From RYN-230 sp963718305 (GTDB lineage Bacteria > Actinomycetota > Actinomycetes > Streptosporangiales > Streptosporangiaceae): a stretch of 64,000 nucleotides of DNA. The position numbers and the translations under genes were made by a program. The stretch covers positions 62,001-126,000 of the forward strand of contig CAVQZG010000009.1 in the NCBI GenBank assembly GCA_963718305.1, read 5' to 3'. Under the pieces are notes generated by a model that worked only from the letters and a program-made list of their open reading frames with translations, was not told where the DNA came from and ran no database searches. Below, one piece after another: positions 1-7,414 of the stretch (within the stretch, counting starts at the first letter, position 1; every line of letters begins with the position of its first letter).

Positions 1-445
1 GTGGGCTGGTTAACCGGCGGGCCGGAACGCGCCAGCGCCAGCGCCGCTGTCTGCCCCGCACGCCCGGTCGCCTGCTCACACTGCCGCACGCTACGGACTG
101 GGATCGCCGAACGAAACCCCGGCCTGGTGCTCCCCAGCCCGGGCGTGGCGAGATGGCGGGCAGCCCCGCGATGAGAGCAGGATGGGGAAGGCCGGTGGCG
201 TGGGAAGCCCGGTGACGGGAAGGCAGGATCCGGCCCGGTCATCGTGGCCGGATGTGCCGTGCGGTCTCCGGGGATGGCATGCTCTTGTCCGGGCGCGAGT
301 CATCCCGGCGCGGGTCAGTGGACGCGGACCGCGTCTCCCGGAATGCTTCGATGGGATGCCCGGTGCAGCGGACACGGTGCAGCGGACACGGTGCACCGGG
401 CTAACGGCCCGACCCGTCAGAGGTCACGTGCAGCAAGGAGAGGCG
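1..445. other. Region upstream of parB, no supported gene
   Basis: Frames run open here on both strands, as is usual at this GC content, but nothing resembles a known protein. The reading frame of parB extends back through this stretch; however, the conserved ParB N-terminus starts only at 446. In relatives parA ends directly before parB. Here parA must lie further left, so about 440 bases separate it from parB unless it is elsewhere. The only clear structure is a short tandem repeat at 361-395. Confidence 0.5.
361..395. repeat. 14-bp tandem repeat, 2.5 copies
   Basis: The unit CGGTGCAGCGGACA occurs at 361-374 and 375-388, and a half copy follows at 389-395. It lies just before the parB ribosome binding site. 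Confidence 0.8.
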
Positions 446-1462
446 ATGGCTCAGCAGAAGCGGGGGCTTGGCAAAGGGCTCGGTGCTCTCATCCCCACCG
501 GTCCGGTCACCCCGCCTGGCGGTGCTGTCCCCGGAGGATCCGGCGCCACCGGGGCCGTGCGGCCCGGTGCGGGCATCTCCGCTGCGGACCAGCCGGCCAC
601 GGTCGGGGGCGCCTATTTCCAGGAACTTCCGATCGCCGCGGTCACCCCGAATCCACGCCAGCCCCGGCAGGTGTTCGATGAGGATGCCCTCGACGAACTG
701 GTGGCCTCCATTCAGGAAGTGGGGTTGCTTCAGCCGGTCGTGGTCCGGGAGATAAGCCCCGGCCGCTTCGAGCTGGTGATGGGCGAGCGGCGCTGGCGGG
801 CTTCGCAGCGGGCGGGACTGACTGAGATCCCGGCCATTGTGCGGGCGACCACCGATGACGACCTGCTGCGCGACGCCCTCATGGAGAACCTGCACCGGGA
901 ACAGCTCAACCCGCTGGAAGAGGCGGCCGCCTATCAGCAACTGCTGGACGACTTCGGGGCCACCCATGAGGAGCTGGCCCGGCGGATAGGACGATCGCGG
1001 CCGCACATCTCCAACACGCTCCGGTTGCTGAACCTCTCTCCCGGGGTGCAGCGGCGGGTGGCGGCTGGAGTGCTTACCGCTGGGCATGCGCGGGCGCTGC
1101 TGTCTGTGGAGGATGCTGAGGCGCAGGACCATCTCGCCCACCGCATCGTCGCCGAAGGGCTGTCGGTCCGGGCGGTGGAAGAGATCGTCACCATGGGCGT
1201 GCGTCCTGCCAAGGAGCGCCGTGCGGTGGCCAAGCAGCCGTCACCACCCGCACTGAACGATCTGGCCGACCGCCTGTCCGATGCCTTCGACACCCGGGTC
1301 AAGGTCGAACTGGGCAAACGGAAAGGCAAGATTGTCGTGGAGTTCGGTTCGCTCGAAGACCTGGAGCGCATCGTCAGCACCATGTCCCCGGACTGGGCTG
1401 GGTCCCTGGGGGCAGAGTCTCTAGGCACCGGGTCCCTGGGGGCGGGGTCGCTCAGCGCTTAA
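446..1462 (+). CDS. parB: Chromosome partitioning protein ParB
   Basis: ParB is the DNA-binding CTPase clamp that loads at parS and works with ParA to segregate the origin region. The 338-residue product begins MAQQKRGLGKGLGALIP, the typical actinobacterial start. The ATG at 446 follows the ribosome site AAGGAGAGG, so the longer open frame upstream is ignored. Visible motifs are the PNPRQPRQ segment near residue 70, GERRWRAS near 113, the ENLHREQLNPLEEA loop near 147, and the helix-turn-helix around ARRIGRSRPHISNTLRLL at about 170-190. The tail is unusual: it ends in GSLG-type repeats. Two parS sites lie just downstream. Confidence 0.97.
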   Translation: MAQQKRGLGKGLGALIPTGPVTPPGGAVPGGSGATGAVRPGAGISAADQPATVGGAYFQELPIAAVTPNPRQPRQVFDEDALDELVASIQEVGLLQPVVVREISPGRFELVMGERRWRASQRAGLTEIPAIVRATTDDDLLRDALMENLHREQLNPLEEAAAYQQLLDDFGATHEELARRIGRSRPHISNTLRLLNLSPGVQRRVAAGVLTAGHARALLSVEDAEAQDHLAHRIVAEGLSVRAVEEIVTMGVRPAKERRAVAKQPSPPALNDLADRLSDAFDTRVKVELGKRKGKIVVEFGSLEDLERIVSTMSPDWAGSLGAESLGTGSLGAGSLSA

Positions 1463-1467
1463 GGGCT

Positions 1468-1493
1468 GGCACTGTTTCACGTGAAACAGTGCC
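1468..1493. promoter_or_regulatory. parS site 1, inside a 26-bp perfect palindrome
   Basis: The exact 16-bp parS consensus TGTTTCACGTGAAACA occupies 1473-1488. Five further base pairs on each side keep the symmetry, making a 26-bp perfect palindrome that starts six bases after the parB stop. It should nucleate ParB loading. As RNA it could also form a hairpin ending the parB transcript, although no T-tract follows. Confidence 0.95.
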
Positions 1494-1534
1494 CGCAGGG
1501 TCGGCGCCCAATTCCCCGGCCAATGTCCCGCAGG

Positions 1535-1550
1535 TGTTTCACGTGAAACA
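1535..1550. promoter_or_regulatory. parS site 2
   Basis: A second perfect TGTTTCACGTGAAACA lies 62 bp after the first, measured start to start. Paired parS sites close to parB are common in actinobacteria and mark the origin-proximal domain. Confidence 0.95.
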
Positions 1551-1559
1551 ACGGGGGAC

Positions 1560-2591
1560 TCAGACGCGGGAACCGCTGGCCTCACGGATGCTGGCCAGGA
1601 ACGAATCCACATCATCAGCCGTGGTGTCGAACGCCGTCATCAGCCGGACCGTGTTCCGCTGGTCGTCCCAGACGTAAAACCCCCAGTCGCGCTGCAGTGG
1701 CCCGATGATGCGGGGATCCAGGTCGGCGAACACCGCATTGGACTGCACGTCCTGGACTACGGAAACCCCGGGCAGATCCGCAAGGCCCGTGGCGAGCCGC
1801 TGGGCCATCAGGTTGGAGTGCGCCCCGTTGCGCAGCCAGGTCTGGTCCTCCAGCAGCCCGGCGAACTGCGCAGCCAGGAAGCGCATCTTCGAGGCCAGCT
1901 GCAGGAGCTGCTTGCGCTGGAAGGGCACGGGGGCCAGCAGGTCGCCCGCCATCACGAGCACCGCTTCCGCAGCCACCGCGCCGTTCTTGGTACCCCCGAA
2001 ACTGAGCACGTCAGCTTGGGCGGCGATGTCGGCGACAGTACAGTCCAGGTAGGCCACCGCGTTCGCCAGCCTCGCGCCGTCGATATACAGGCGGAGATCG
2101 TGACCCTGGCAAAACTCCCTGAGGGCCCGCAACTCCGCGAGTGAATAGCAGGTGCCGAGTTCGGTGGCCTGAGTGATGCAGACCGCCCGGGGCTGCGCCC
2201 GGTGCTCGTCGTTGCGGCCGCCGAGGCGAGTGGTCACCAGGTCCGGAGTGAGCTTGCCATCCGGGGTAGGCACCGTGAGCAGTTTGCTGCCCAGCAGACG
2301 CTCGGGGGCACCGCACTCGTCCACGTTGAGGTGCGAGGTCTCGGCGCAGATCACCGCTTCGTAGGGGCGCAGCATCAGGCTGAGGCCCAGGACGTTCGCG
2401 GCGGTCCCGTTAAACACGAAGTAGGCGGCCCGGGCGCCAGACAGGTCGCATAGGTCCCTGGCCACCCGCTCGGTCCAGGGATCATCCCCGTACGCGTGGG
2501 CGTCTCCCGCGTTCGCGAGTCCGATCATCCTGAGCACAGCCTCATGGGCACCCGCATGATTGTCGCTGCCGAAGCTCTTCCGTGTTGTCAC
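1560..2591 (-). CDS. Low-specificity L-threonine aldolase family protein
   Basis: This is a fold-type I PLP enzyme predicted to cleave L-threonine or allo-threonine to glycine and acetaldehyde. The 343-residue product begins VTTRKSFGSDNHAG; the SDNHAG segment is typical of the family's N-terminus. YIDGARLANA near the centre and SFGGTKNGAV follow, the latter holding the Schiff-base lysine. The frame is open further upstream, but family length and the conserved start fix the GTG at 2591. The gene converges on parB across the two parS sites. No strong ribosome site is visible, so the start is moderately certain. Confidence 0.85.
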   Translation of the reverse strand: MTTRKSFGSDNHAGAHEAVLRMIGLANAGDAHAYGDDPWTERVARDLCDLSGARAAYFVFNGTAANVLGLSLMLRPYEAVICAETSHLNVDECGAPERLLGSKLLTVPTPDGKLTPDLVTTRLGGRNDEHRAQPRAVCITQATELGTCYSLAELRALREFCQGHDLRLYIDGARLANAVAYLDCTVADIAAQADVLSFGGTKNGAVAAEAVLVMAGDLLAPVPFQRKQLLQLASKMRFLAAQFAGLLEDQTWLRNGAHSNLMAQRLATGLADLPGVSVVQDVQSNAVFADLDPRIIGPLQRDWGFYVWDDQRNTVRLMTAFDTTADDVDSFLASIREASGSRV

Positions 2592-3157
2592 GGCACGAGA
2601 GCCTAGTAAGCGTCTCCTCGCTCGGGTTGGTCGGTGGGGGGCAGGCCGCGAAGCGACCCGTTCGCCGGGTTCAGCGACAGGCGGTTGTAGGTGGCTGTGT
2701 CGGGCTGGGACGGCAGAGGCTCTGGCGCTGGTGTGGATCCTCGTTGGGTGGCGAGGACTGGCCGGGTGAGTGGGATGAGCGGCGAGCGGGCAGGGCTGGC
2801 CTAAACGTGCGGAGCGGACCTGGCCGATCTGGTGGGGCGTCTTCGCCGTTGCCTCCACTGGGCGCCACCGTCTGAGTTCGGCAGGCTGGGCGGGCGGTCG
2901 TCTGGTCGCGGCGTTATCGAGTCGCGGCCAGATGACTCCCGGGCCAGCCGTCAGCGGTGAATGGTCGTGAATACTAGTGACGCGGGGCTGCAGGGGCCAA
3001 CGTGACAGGTGCCGATTACTAGGAGGGATGCTCCCGAGATGAGCCGCCCGCCCCGGCTGCCGATGGGTACCATGTCGGGGGTACGGGCCGGGTGCCCGGC
3101 GGGTAGCGTTTCCAAGCCATAGCGCGCTTCTCAACGCAGCGCTTTCTGAATCCAGGG
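2592..3157. other. Intergenic region, nothing recognised
   Basis: This stretch separates the divergent threonine aldolase and GNAT genes and should contain both promoters. Open frames exist but have compositionally biased, unrecognisable products. An AGGAGGG at 3021-3027 precedes a 27-codon frame at 3039 that I cannot support. Confidence 0.5.
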
Positions 3158-3781
3158 GTGCCCGTGCCGCGCCGAGTCGTCAGTATCACCCTGGACAATC
3201 TCGACGATCTGCCCAAGCGCTGCCGCCGGTGCGTGTTCTGGGAGCTTGACCCGGTGGGTCACGCCCGGGCCCAGGAAGTCGGGGATCCGGCCCTGGAGAA
3301 GGAAGCCTGGATCTCCTCGACCCTGCTGGACTGGGGCAGCTGCGGGAAGATCGTGTATGTGGACGGGGCGCCGGCGGGCTACGTGCTCTACGCGCCGCCC
3401 ATGTACGTCCCGCGTTCGCTGGCCTTCCCGACCAGCCCGGTGAGCGCCGATGCGGTCCTGCTGATGACGGCGAGCATCCTCAGCGAGTTCTCGGGCGGTG
3501 GGCTGGGCCGGATGCTGGTCCAGTCGGTGGCCAAGGACCTGACCCGGCGCGGGGTGAAGGCGATCGAGGCGTTCGGTGATCTGCGCTCGGAGGGCCTGTC
3601 CTGCGTGCTGCCCGCCGACTATCTCCTGGCGGTCGGATTCAAGACCGTCCGCCCGCACCTGCATTACCCGCGCCTGCGGCTCGAACTGAAGACCGCGGTG
3701 TCCTGGCGCGAAGACGTGGAAGTGGCCCTGGAACGTCTGCTGGGCTCGGTAAGCCCGGAACGGGCTCTGCGCCTCGCCTAG
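3158..3781 (+). CDS. GNAT-family N-acetyltransferase
   Basis: A 207-residue acyltransferase of the GNAT fold, of a type often found near parB and the trx genes in actinobacteria. It opens with RVVSITLDNLDDLPKRCRRC and a WELDP segment. The acetyl-CoA-binding region is ILSEFSGGGLGRMLVQSVAK near residues 108-127, which fits the Q/RxxGxG/A loop. The substrate is unknown. The start is GTG at 3158, with another GTG two codons on. It converges with the Nudix gene, leaving 24 bp between stops. Confidence 0.85.
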   Translation: MPVPRRVVSITLDNLDDLPKRCRRCVFWELDPVGHARAQEVGDPALEKEAWISSTLLDWGSCGKIVYVDGAPAGYVLYAPPMYVPRSLAFPTSPVSADAVLLMTASILSEFSGGGLGRMLVQSVAKDLTRRGVKAIEAFGDLRSEGLSCVLPADYLLAVGFKTVRPHLHYPRLRLELKTAVSWREDVEVALERLLGSVSPERALRLA

Positions 3782-3805
3782 ACGGCGGGAGGTCGCCAGC
3801 GACGG

Positions 3806-4387
3806 CTACGGAGCCGCGGAGGCGGAATTGCGGGGCGACTCCTCATGCAGCGCCAGGAGGGAGTACGCGGCGACGGTCGAGTCGTCCGTGATGGTTCCGT
3901 TGCGGATCATGTTCTTGAATTCCCCCCGGGACACCCAGCGCTGCTGCATGTCCTGCTCCTCGGGTTCCCGGTCGGGTTCGCCCTCGGTCAGTCCGGTGGC
4001 CAGGTACACGTGGAAGCCCTGGCTGGACGTGCCGTGCGAGCTGTGCAGGAAGCCGAGCAGGATCAGCTGGCCGGCCCGCAGCCCGGTCTCCTGGGCCAGT
4101 TCGAGCCGGGCCAGATCCTCGGGTTTGCCGGTGCGGCCGCCAGGCCAGCCGCCCTGGGGGAAGGCCCAGGCCCGGCGGCGCACCGGATAGCGATACTCCT
4201 CGACCAGGCAGAACCGGCCCGAATCAGCCGGGATGACCAGCGCGAAATGGGGCTTGTCGACCACCGCGTAAACACCGCGGCTGCCGTCCCGGCGCTCGAT
4301 CTCATCCCGGCGCAGCGACATCCACGAATCTGTGTAGATCACGCTGGAAGCGACCGTGCGGATGTCAGGATCCCCGTCGTGACTCAT
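3806..4387 (-). CDS. Nudix-domain protein with a degenerate Nudix box
   Basis: This 193-residue protein has the fold signature of ADP-ribose pyrophosphatase-like Nudix hydrolases: RFCLVEEYRYPVRRRAWAFP, followed by the Nudix helix. In the helix, PEDLARLELAQETGL replaces the usual ExxxxAAxRELxEETGL. The early Glu, the Arg of RE and the first Glu of EE are therefore all changed, so metal binding and catalysis are doubtful. The ATG at 4387 lies 20 bp after the trxA stop on the same strand, suggesting it is the last gene of a trxB-trxA operon. It may be a regulatory or altered-activity member rather than a classical hydrolase. Confidence 0.8.
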   Translation of the reverse strand: MSHDGDPDIRTVASSVIYTDSWMSLRRDEIERRDGSRGVYAVVDKPHFALVIPADSGRFCLVEEYRYPVRRRAWAFPQGGWPGGRTGKPEDLARLELAQETGLRAGQLILLGFLHSSHGTSSQGFHVYLATGLTEGEPDREPEEQDMQQRWVSRGEFKNMIRNGTITDDSTVAAYSLLALHEESPRNSASAAP

Positions 4388-4407
4388 ACCTAGCGGAGGT
4401 CGGCGGG

Positions 4408-4731
4408 TCAGATGAAGTCAGCGAGCTCCTTGAGCAGCGCAGACTTCGACTTGGCCCCCACCACCTGCTTGACGACCTCGCCGCCGGAGAAGACGTTCAG
4501 CGTCGGGATCAGCATGATCCCGTACTTCTGGGCGGTCTGCGGGTTCTCCTCGATGTTCAGCTTGACCACGTCGACCTTGTCGCCGTGCTCCTGGGCGATC
4601 GCCTCGAGGACCGGGGCGACCTGACGGCACGGGCCGCACCACTCAGCCCAGTAGTCGACGATGACCGGCTTGTCGTTCTTCACCACCTCGGTGTCGAAGT
4701 TCGCGTCGGTCACGACCTTGGTTGCGCCCAC
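4408..4731 (-). CDS. trxA: Thioredoxin
   Basis: A 107-residue cytosolic disulfide reductant. WCGPC at residues 31-35 supplies the redox cysteines C32 and C35, and the cis-proline loop is MLIPTLNVF. The GTG at 4731 is preceded by GGAAGGAG with good spacing and gives the family's usual length, so the longer open frame is rejected. It follows trxB by 58 bp and is reduced by that enzyme using NADPH. Confidence 0.97.
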   Translation of the reverse strand: MGATKVVTDANFDTEVVKNDKPVIVDYWAEWCGPCRQVAPVLEAIAQEHGDKVDVVKLNIEENPQTAQKYGIMLIPTLNVFSGGEVVKQVVGAKSKSALLKELADFI

Positions 4732-4789
4732 GGTGGGTGCTCCTTCCGCTGTGTCGGGTTGGTTGAGGCTGATCGGTCTTGGGACAGCG

Positions 4790-5731
4790 TCAGGACTCGT
4801 GGTCCGCCTGGTCCGCCAGCCACCGCTCGGCGTCGATCGCGGCGGCACATCCGGTGCCGGCCGCGGTCACCGCCTGGCGGTACGTGTGGTCCACCACATC
4901 ACCGCAGGCGAACACGCCATCCACGCCGGTCCGGGTGGACGGGTGCTCGACCTTGAGGTAACCCTCGCTGTCCGTCGCCAGCTGGCCGGTGAACAGCTCG
5001 CTCCGCGGGTCGTGGCCGATGGCCACGAATACGCCGTTGACCTCGAGGGTGTCCTCCTCGCCGGTCTTGGTGTTCCGCAGCCGCAGGCCGGTGACCTTGC
5101 CCTCGCCGAGGACCTCGGCCACCTCACTGTCCCAGCGGAAGGTGATCTTCGGGTTGGCGAAGGCCCGGTCCTGCATGATCTTGGAGGCCCGCAGCTGGTC
5201 CCGGCGGTGGACCACGGTCACCGACTTGGCGAACCGGGTCAGGAACGTGGCCTCCTCCATGGCGGAGTCACCGCCGCCGATCACCGCGATGTCCAGGTCG
5301 CGGAAGAAGAAGCCGTCACAGGTCGCGCACCAGGAGACGCCGTGGCCGGACAGCCGCTTCTCCCCGGCGACGACCAGCTCGCGATACCGGGATCCGGTGG
5401 CCACGATCACGCTCTGGGCCAGGTAAGTCTCGCTGTGGGTCTTCACCACCTTGGGGGTGGCGGCCAGGTCGACCTCGATCACGTCGTCCGGCACCAGCTC
5501 AGCGCCGAACCGCTCGGCCTGCTTGCGCAGCGAGTCCATCAGGTCCGGGCCGAGCACGCCGTCCGGGAAGCCTGGGAAGTTCTCCACGTCGGTGGTCTGC
5601 ATGAGCGCACCACCCGCGGTGACCGACCCCTCGAACACCAGAGGAGCCAGCCGGGCCCGCGCCGCATAGATCGCTGCCGTGTACCCGGCCGGACCCGAGC
5701 CGATAATGATGACATCCCGAACGTCGGTCAC
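4790..5731 (-). CDS. trxB: Thioredoxin-disulfide reductase
   Basis: A 313-residue flavoprotein that passes electrons from NADPH to thioredoxin. The FAD-binding GSGPAG is at residues 11-16, the redox CATC at 135-138, the NADPH-binding GGGDSAMEEA is in the middle, and the C-terminal GVFACGDVVD is present. The start is a GTG with GAAGGG eight bases upstream. Gene order sigM, anti-sigma, trxB, trxA is the standard actinobacterial arrangement and links thioredoxin supply to an oxidative-stress sigma factor. Confidence 0.97.
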   Translation of the reverse strand: MTDVRDVIIIGSGPAGYTAAIYAARARLAPLVFEGSVTAGGALMQTTDVENFPGFPDGVLGPDLMDSLRKQAERFGAELVPDDVIEVDLAATPKVVKTHSETYLAQSVIVATGSRYRELVVAGEKRLSGHGVSWCATCDGFFFRDLDIAVIGGGDSAMEEATFLTRFAKSVTVVHRRDQLRASKIMQDRAFANPKITFRWDSEVAEVLGEGKVTGLRLRNTKTGEEDTLEVNGVFVAIGHDPRSELFTGQLATDSEGYLKVEHPSTRTGVDGVFACGDVVDHTYRQAVTAAGTGCAAAIDAERWLADQADHES

Positions 5732-5847
5732 GTCTGCTTTGCCCTTCGCTGAACTTTGCTACGCCTGCAACCGATCCTAGGGCTCGCATGTTCCCGACAT
5801 GCGGATCCTGGGTGCCTGGGGACGCCCCGGGCCGGCGCGGAGCGGGA

Positions 5848-6725
5848 TTACGGCATCCGCGCCTGGGCCAGGATGTCGGCGTCGGCGGCGGAACAGCGGC
5901 TCCCGGCCACGTAGACCTGGGCCGGCTCGGTAGCGGTGCGGGCCACCACGATGACCGTGGCCGGGTGTCCCTGGTACCGGGCCCGGTCTACCAGTTTCAC
6001 GTCTCTGGCCCGCTGTGGGCCCACCACCTTGAGCACGCACTCGGTCAGCGCCGGGCCGGAGCGCCGGGACTGGCCCGGCTGGCTCCCGGGGTGCATCAGG
6101 CCCGTGGAGGAGTGAGCGAGCACCGTGGCCGCCTGATGAGCGAACACGAGCGGCTGGTAGCTGGTCCCGCTGTGCGTCACCGTGAACGTGGTGCCGAGGG
6201 CGGGGACGTTCGGGCGCGCCACGGCGCCTGTGGCCCGGCGCGGGGGCCGCTCTCCCCGCGGAGGACGACGAGGTCGAGGTGGGCGGGGAGGACTGGGTGA
6301 CCACGTAACCGACCCCGCCCGCCACGACCAGCACGCCGGCCACGGCCAGCACCCGGGCGGCCACCGGGAGCCGCGGCCCGCGCCGCCGGAGCGCCCGCGG
6401 GCCAGGGACGGCCCCGGGGGAACGAGCGGACGCCGCCCGTTCCGGCGCGAGGTCCGGCGCCCGTTCCGGCGCGTGCCTGGGCGCCTCCGCCGTGCGGCGG
6501 GCGGTCTCGGCACTCAGCGCGGCGTCCAGCCGGGCCGCGATCCCGGGCGGCAGCGCGGTCGGGGGTACCTGGGCCAGCAGCGCCGGGACCTCCGCCAGCC
6601 GGGCCTGCGCTGCGGCGCACTCGGGGCAGGTGGCTACGTGGGCCCGGATCCGCTCAGCTCCGGCGCCTGCTCAGCAGCCCTTCGGCGCACAGCGCCAGGG
6701 ACTCCGCGTCCACATGCCCTCTCAT
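5848..6725 (-). pseudogene. Anti-sigma factor of SigM, frame broken twice
   Basis: The ATG at 6725 overlaps the sigM stop. Read from there, the first frame gives MRGHVDAESLALCAEGLLS and then reaches a stop. A one-base shift near 6670 continues as AERIRAHVATCPECAA, the HxxxCxxC zinc site of anti-sigma factors. It goes on to a membrane helix (VLAVAGVLVVAGGVGYVV). A second shift near 6226-6250 leads into VARPNVPALGTTFTVTHSG and a conserved extracytoplasmic domain ending at 5848. All parts are recognisable and in order, so this is one gene with two indels. Either the sequence has errors, or SigM has lost its membrane anti-sigma. Confidence 0.8.
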
Positions 6726-7411
6726 GCCTGGGTCTCACCCGTTCCCTCGGCTGGTGAGACGCGCGGTACGGCCGGCTGGTTCCCCCCGGCGGCCGCCGGG
6801 GCCGTCCCAGACCCGCGCAGGTGCGCCAGCAAGGGCAGCAGCCGGGCCCGGCCCCGGGCGCAGCGGCTCTTCACCGTGCCCGGGGAGATGCCCAGGATCT
6901 CGGCGGTGTCTGCTACCGGGTAGCCGAGCATGTCCACCAGGACCAGCGCGGCCCGCTGCTCCGGGCCGAGCGTCCGGAGCGCGGCCAGCACGTCCAGCGC
7001 GGTGTCCTTGTCTATCCCCGGATCGGCCAGTGCCGAGCCCTGGGCCAGGACGTCCAGCGTCTGCTCGTCCATCCCGCTGGCCGCCGGGCGCGCGGCGCGG
7101 CGGCGGATCCGGTCCAGGCAGGCGTTGACCACGATGCGGTGCAGCCAGGTGGTGACGGCCGATTCGCCGCGGAAGTCGCCGGCCCGGCGGAACGCCGAGA
7201 TCATCGCGTCCTGCAGGGCGTCCGCTGCTTCCTCCTGATCGCCCAGCGTGCGCAGGGCCACGGCCCACAGCCGGTCCCGGTGCCGGACGAACAGCAGGCC
7301 GAACGCCTCGGTGTCGCCCTGGACATGAAGCCGCAGCAGGTCACGGTCGGAGAGGTCCGCCTGCGGGACCCCACGGGGGTCAGGCCACGCCTGCCCGGGC
7401 TGGCCGGGCAC
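6722..7411 (-). CDS. sigM: ECF RNA polymerase sigma factor SigM
   Basis: A 229-residue group IV sigma factor. Region 2 spans DTEAFGLLFVRHRDRLW to HRIVVNACLDRIRRR, roughly residues 33-105. Region 4 spans LGPEQRAALVLVDMLGYP to GTVKSRCARGRARL, roughly 148-198, and ends with the helix-turn-helix AEILGISPGTVKSR. It sits upstream of its anti-sigma factor with a 4-bp ATGA overlap and of trxB-trxA, the classical thiol-stress arrangement. The Ala/Pro-rich tail is unremarkable. Confidence 0.93.
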   Translation of the reverse strand: MPGQPGQAWPDPRGVPQADLSDRDLLRLHVQGDTEAFGLLFVRHRDRLWAVALRTLGDQEEAADALQDAMISAFRRAGDFRGESAVTTWLHRIVVNACLDRIRRRAARPAASGMDEQTLDVLAQGSALADPGIDKDTALDVLAALRTLGPEQRAALVLVDMLGYPVADTAEILGISPGTVKSRCARGRARLLPLLAHLRGSGTAPAAAGGNQPAVPRVSPAEGTGETQA

Positions 7412-7414
7412 GAC

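Noticed and set aside
3039..3122. 27-codon frame after AGGAGGG upstream of the GNAT gene
   Set aside because: Too short and compositionally ordinary; spacing to the ribosome site is long.
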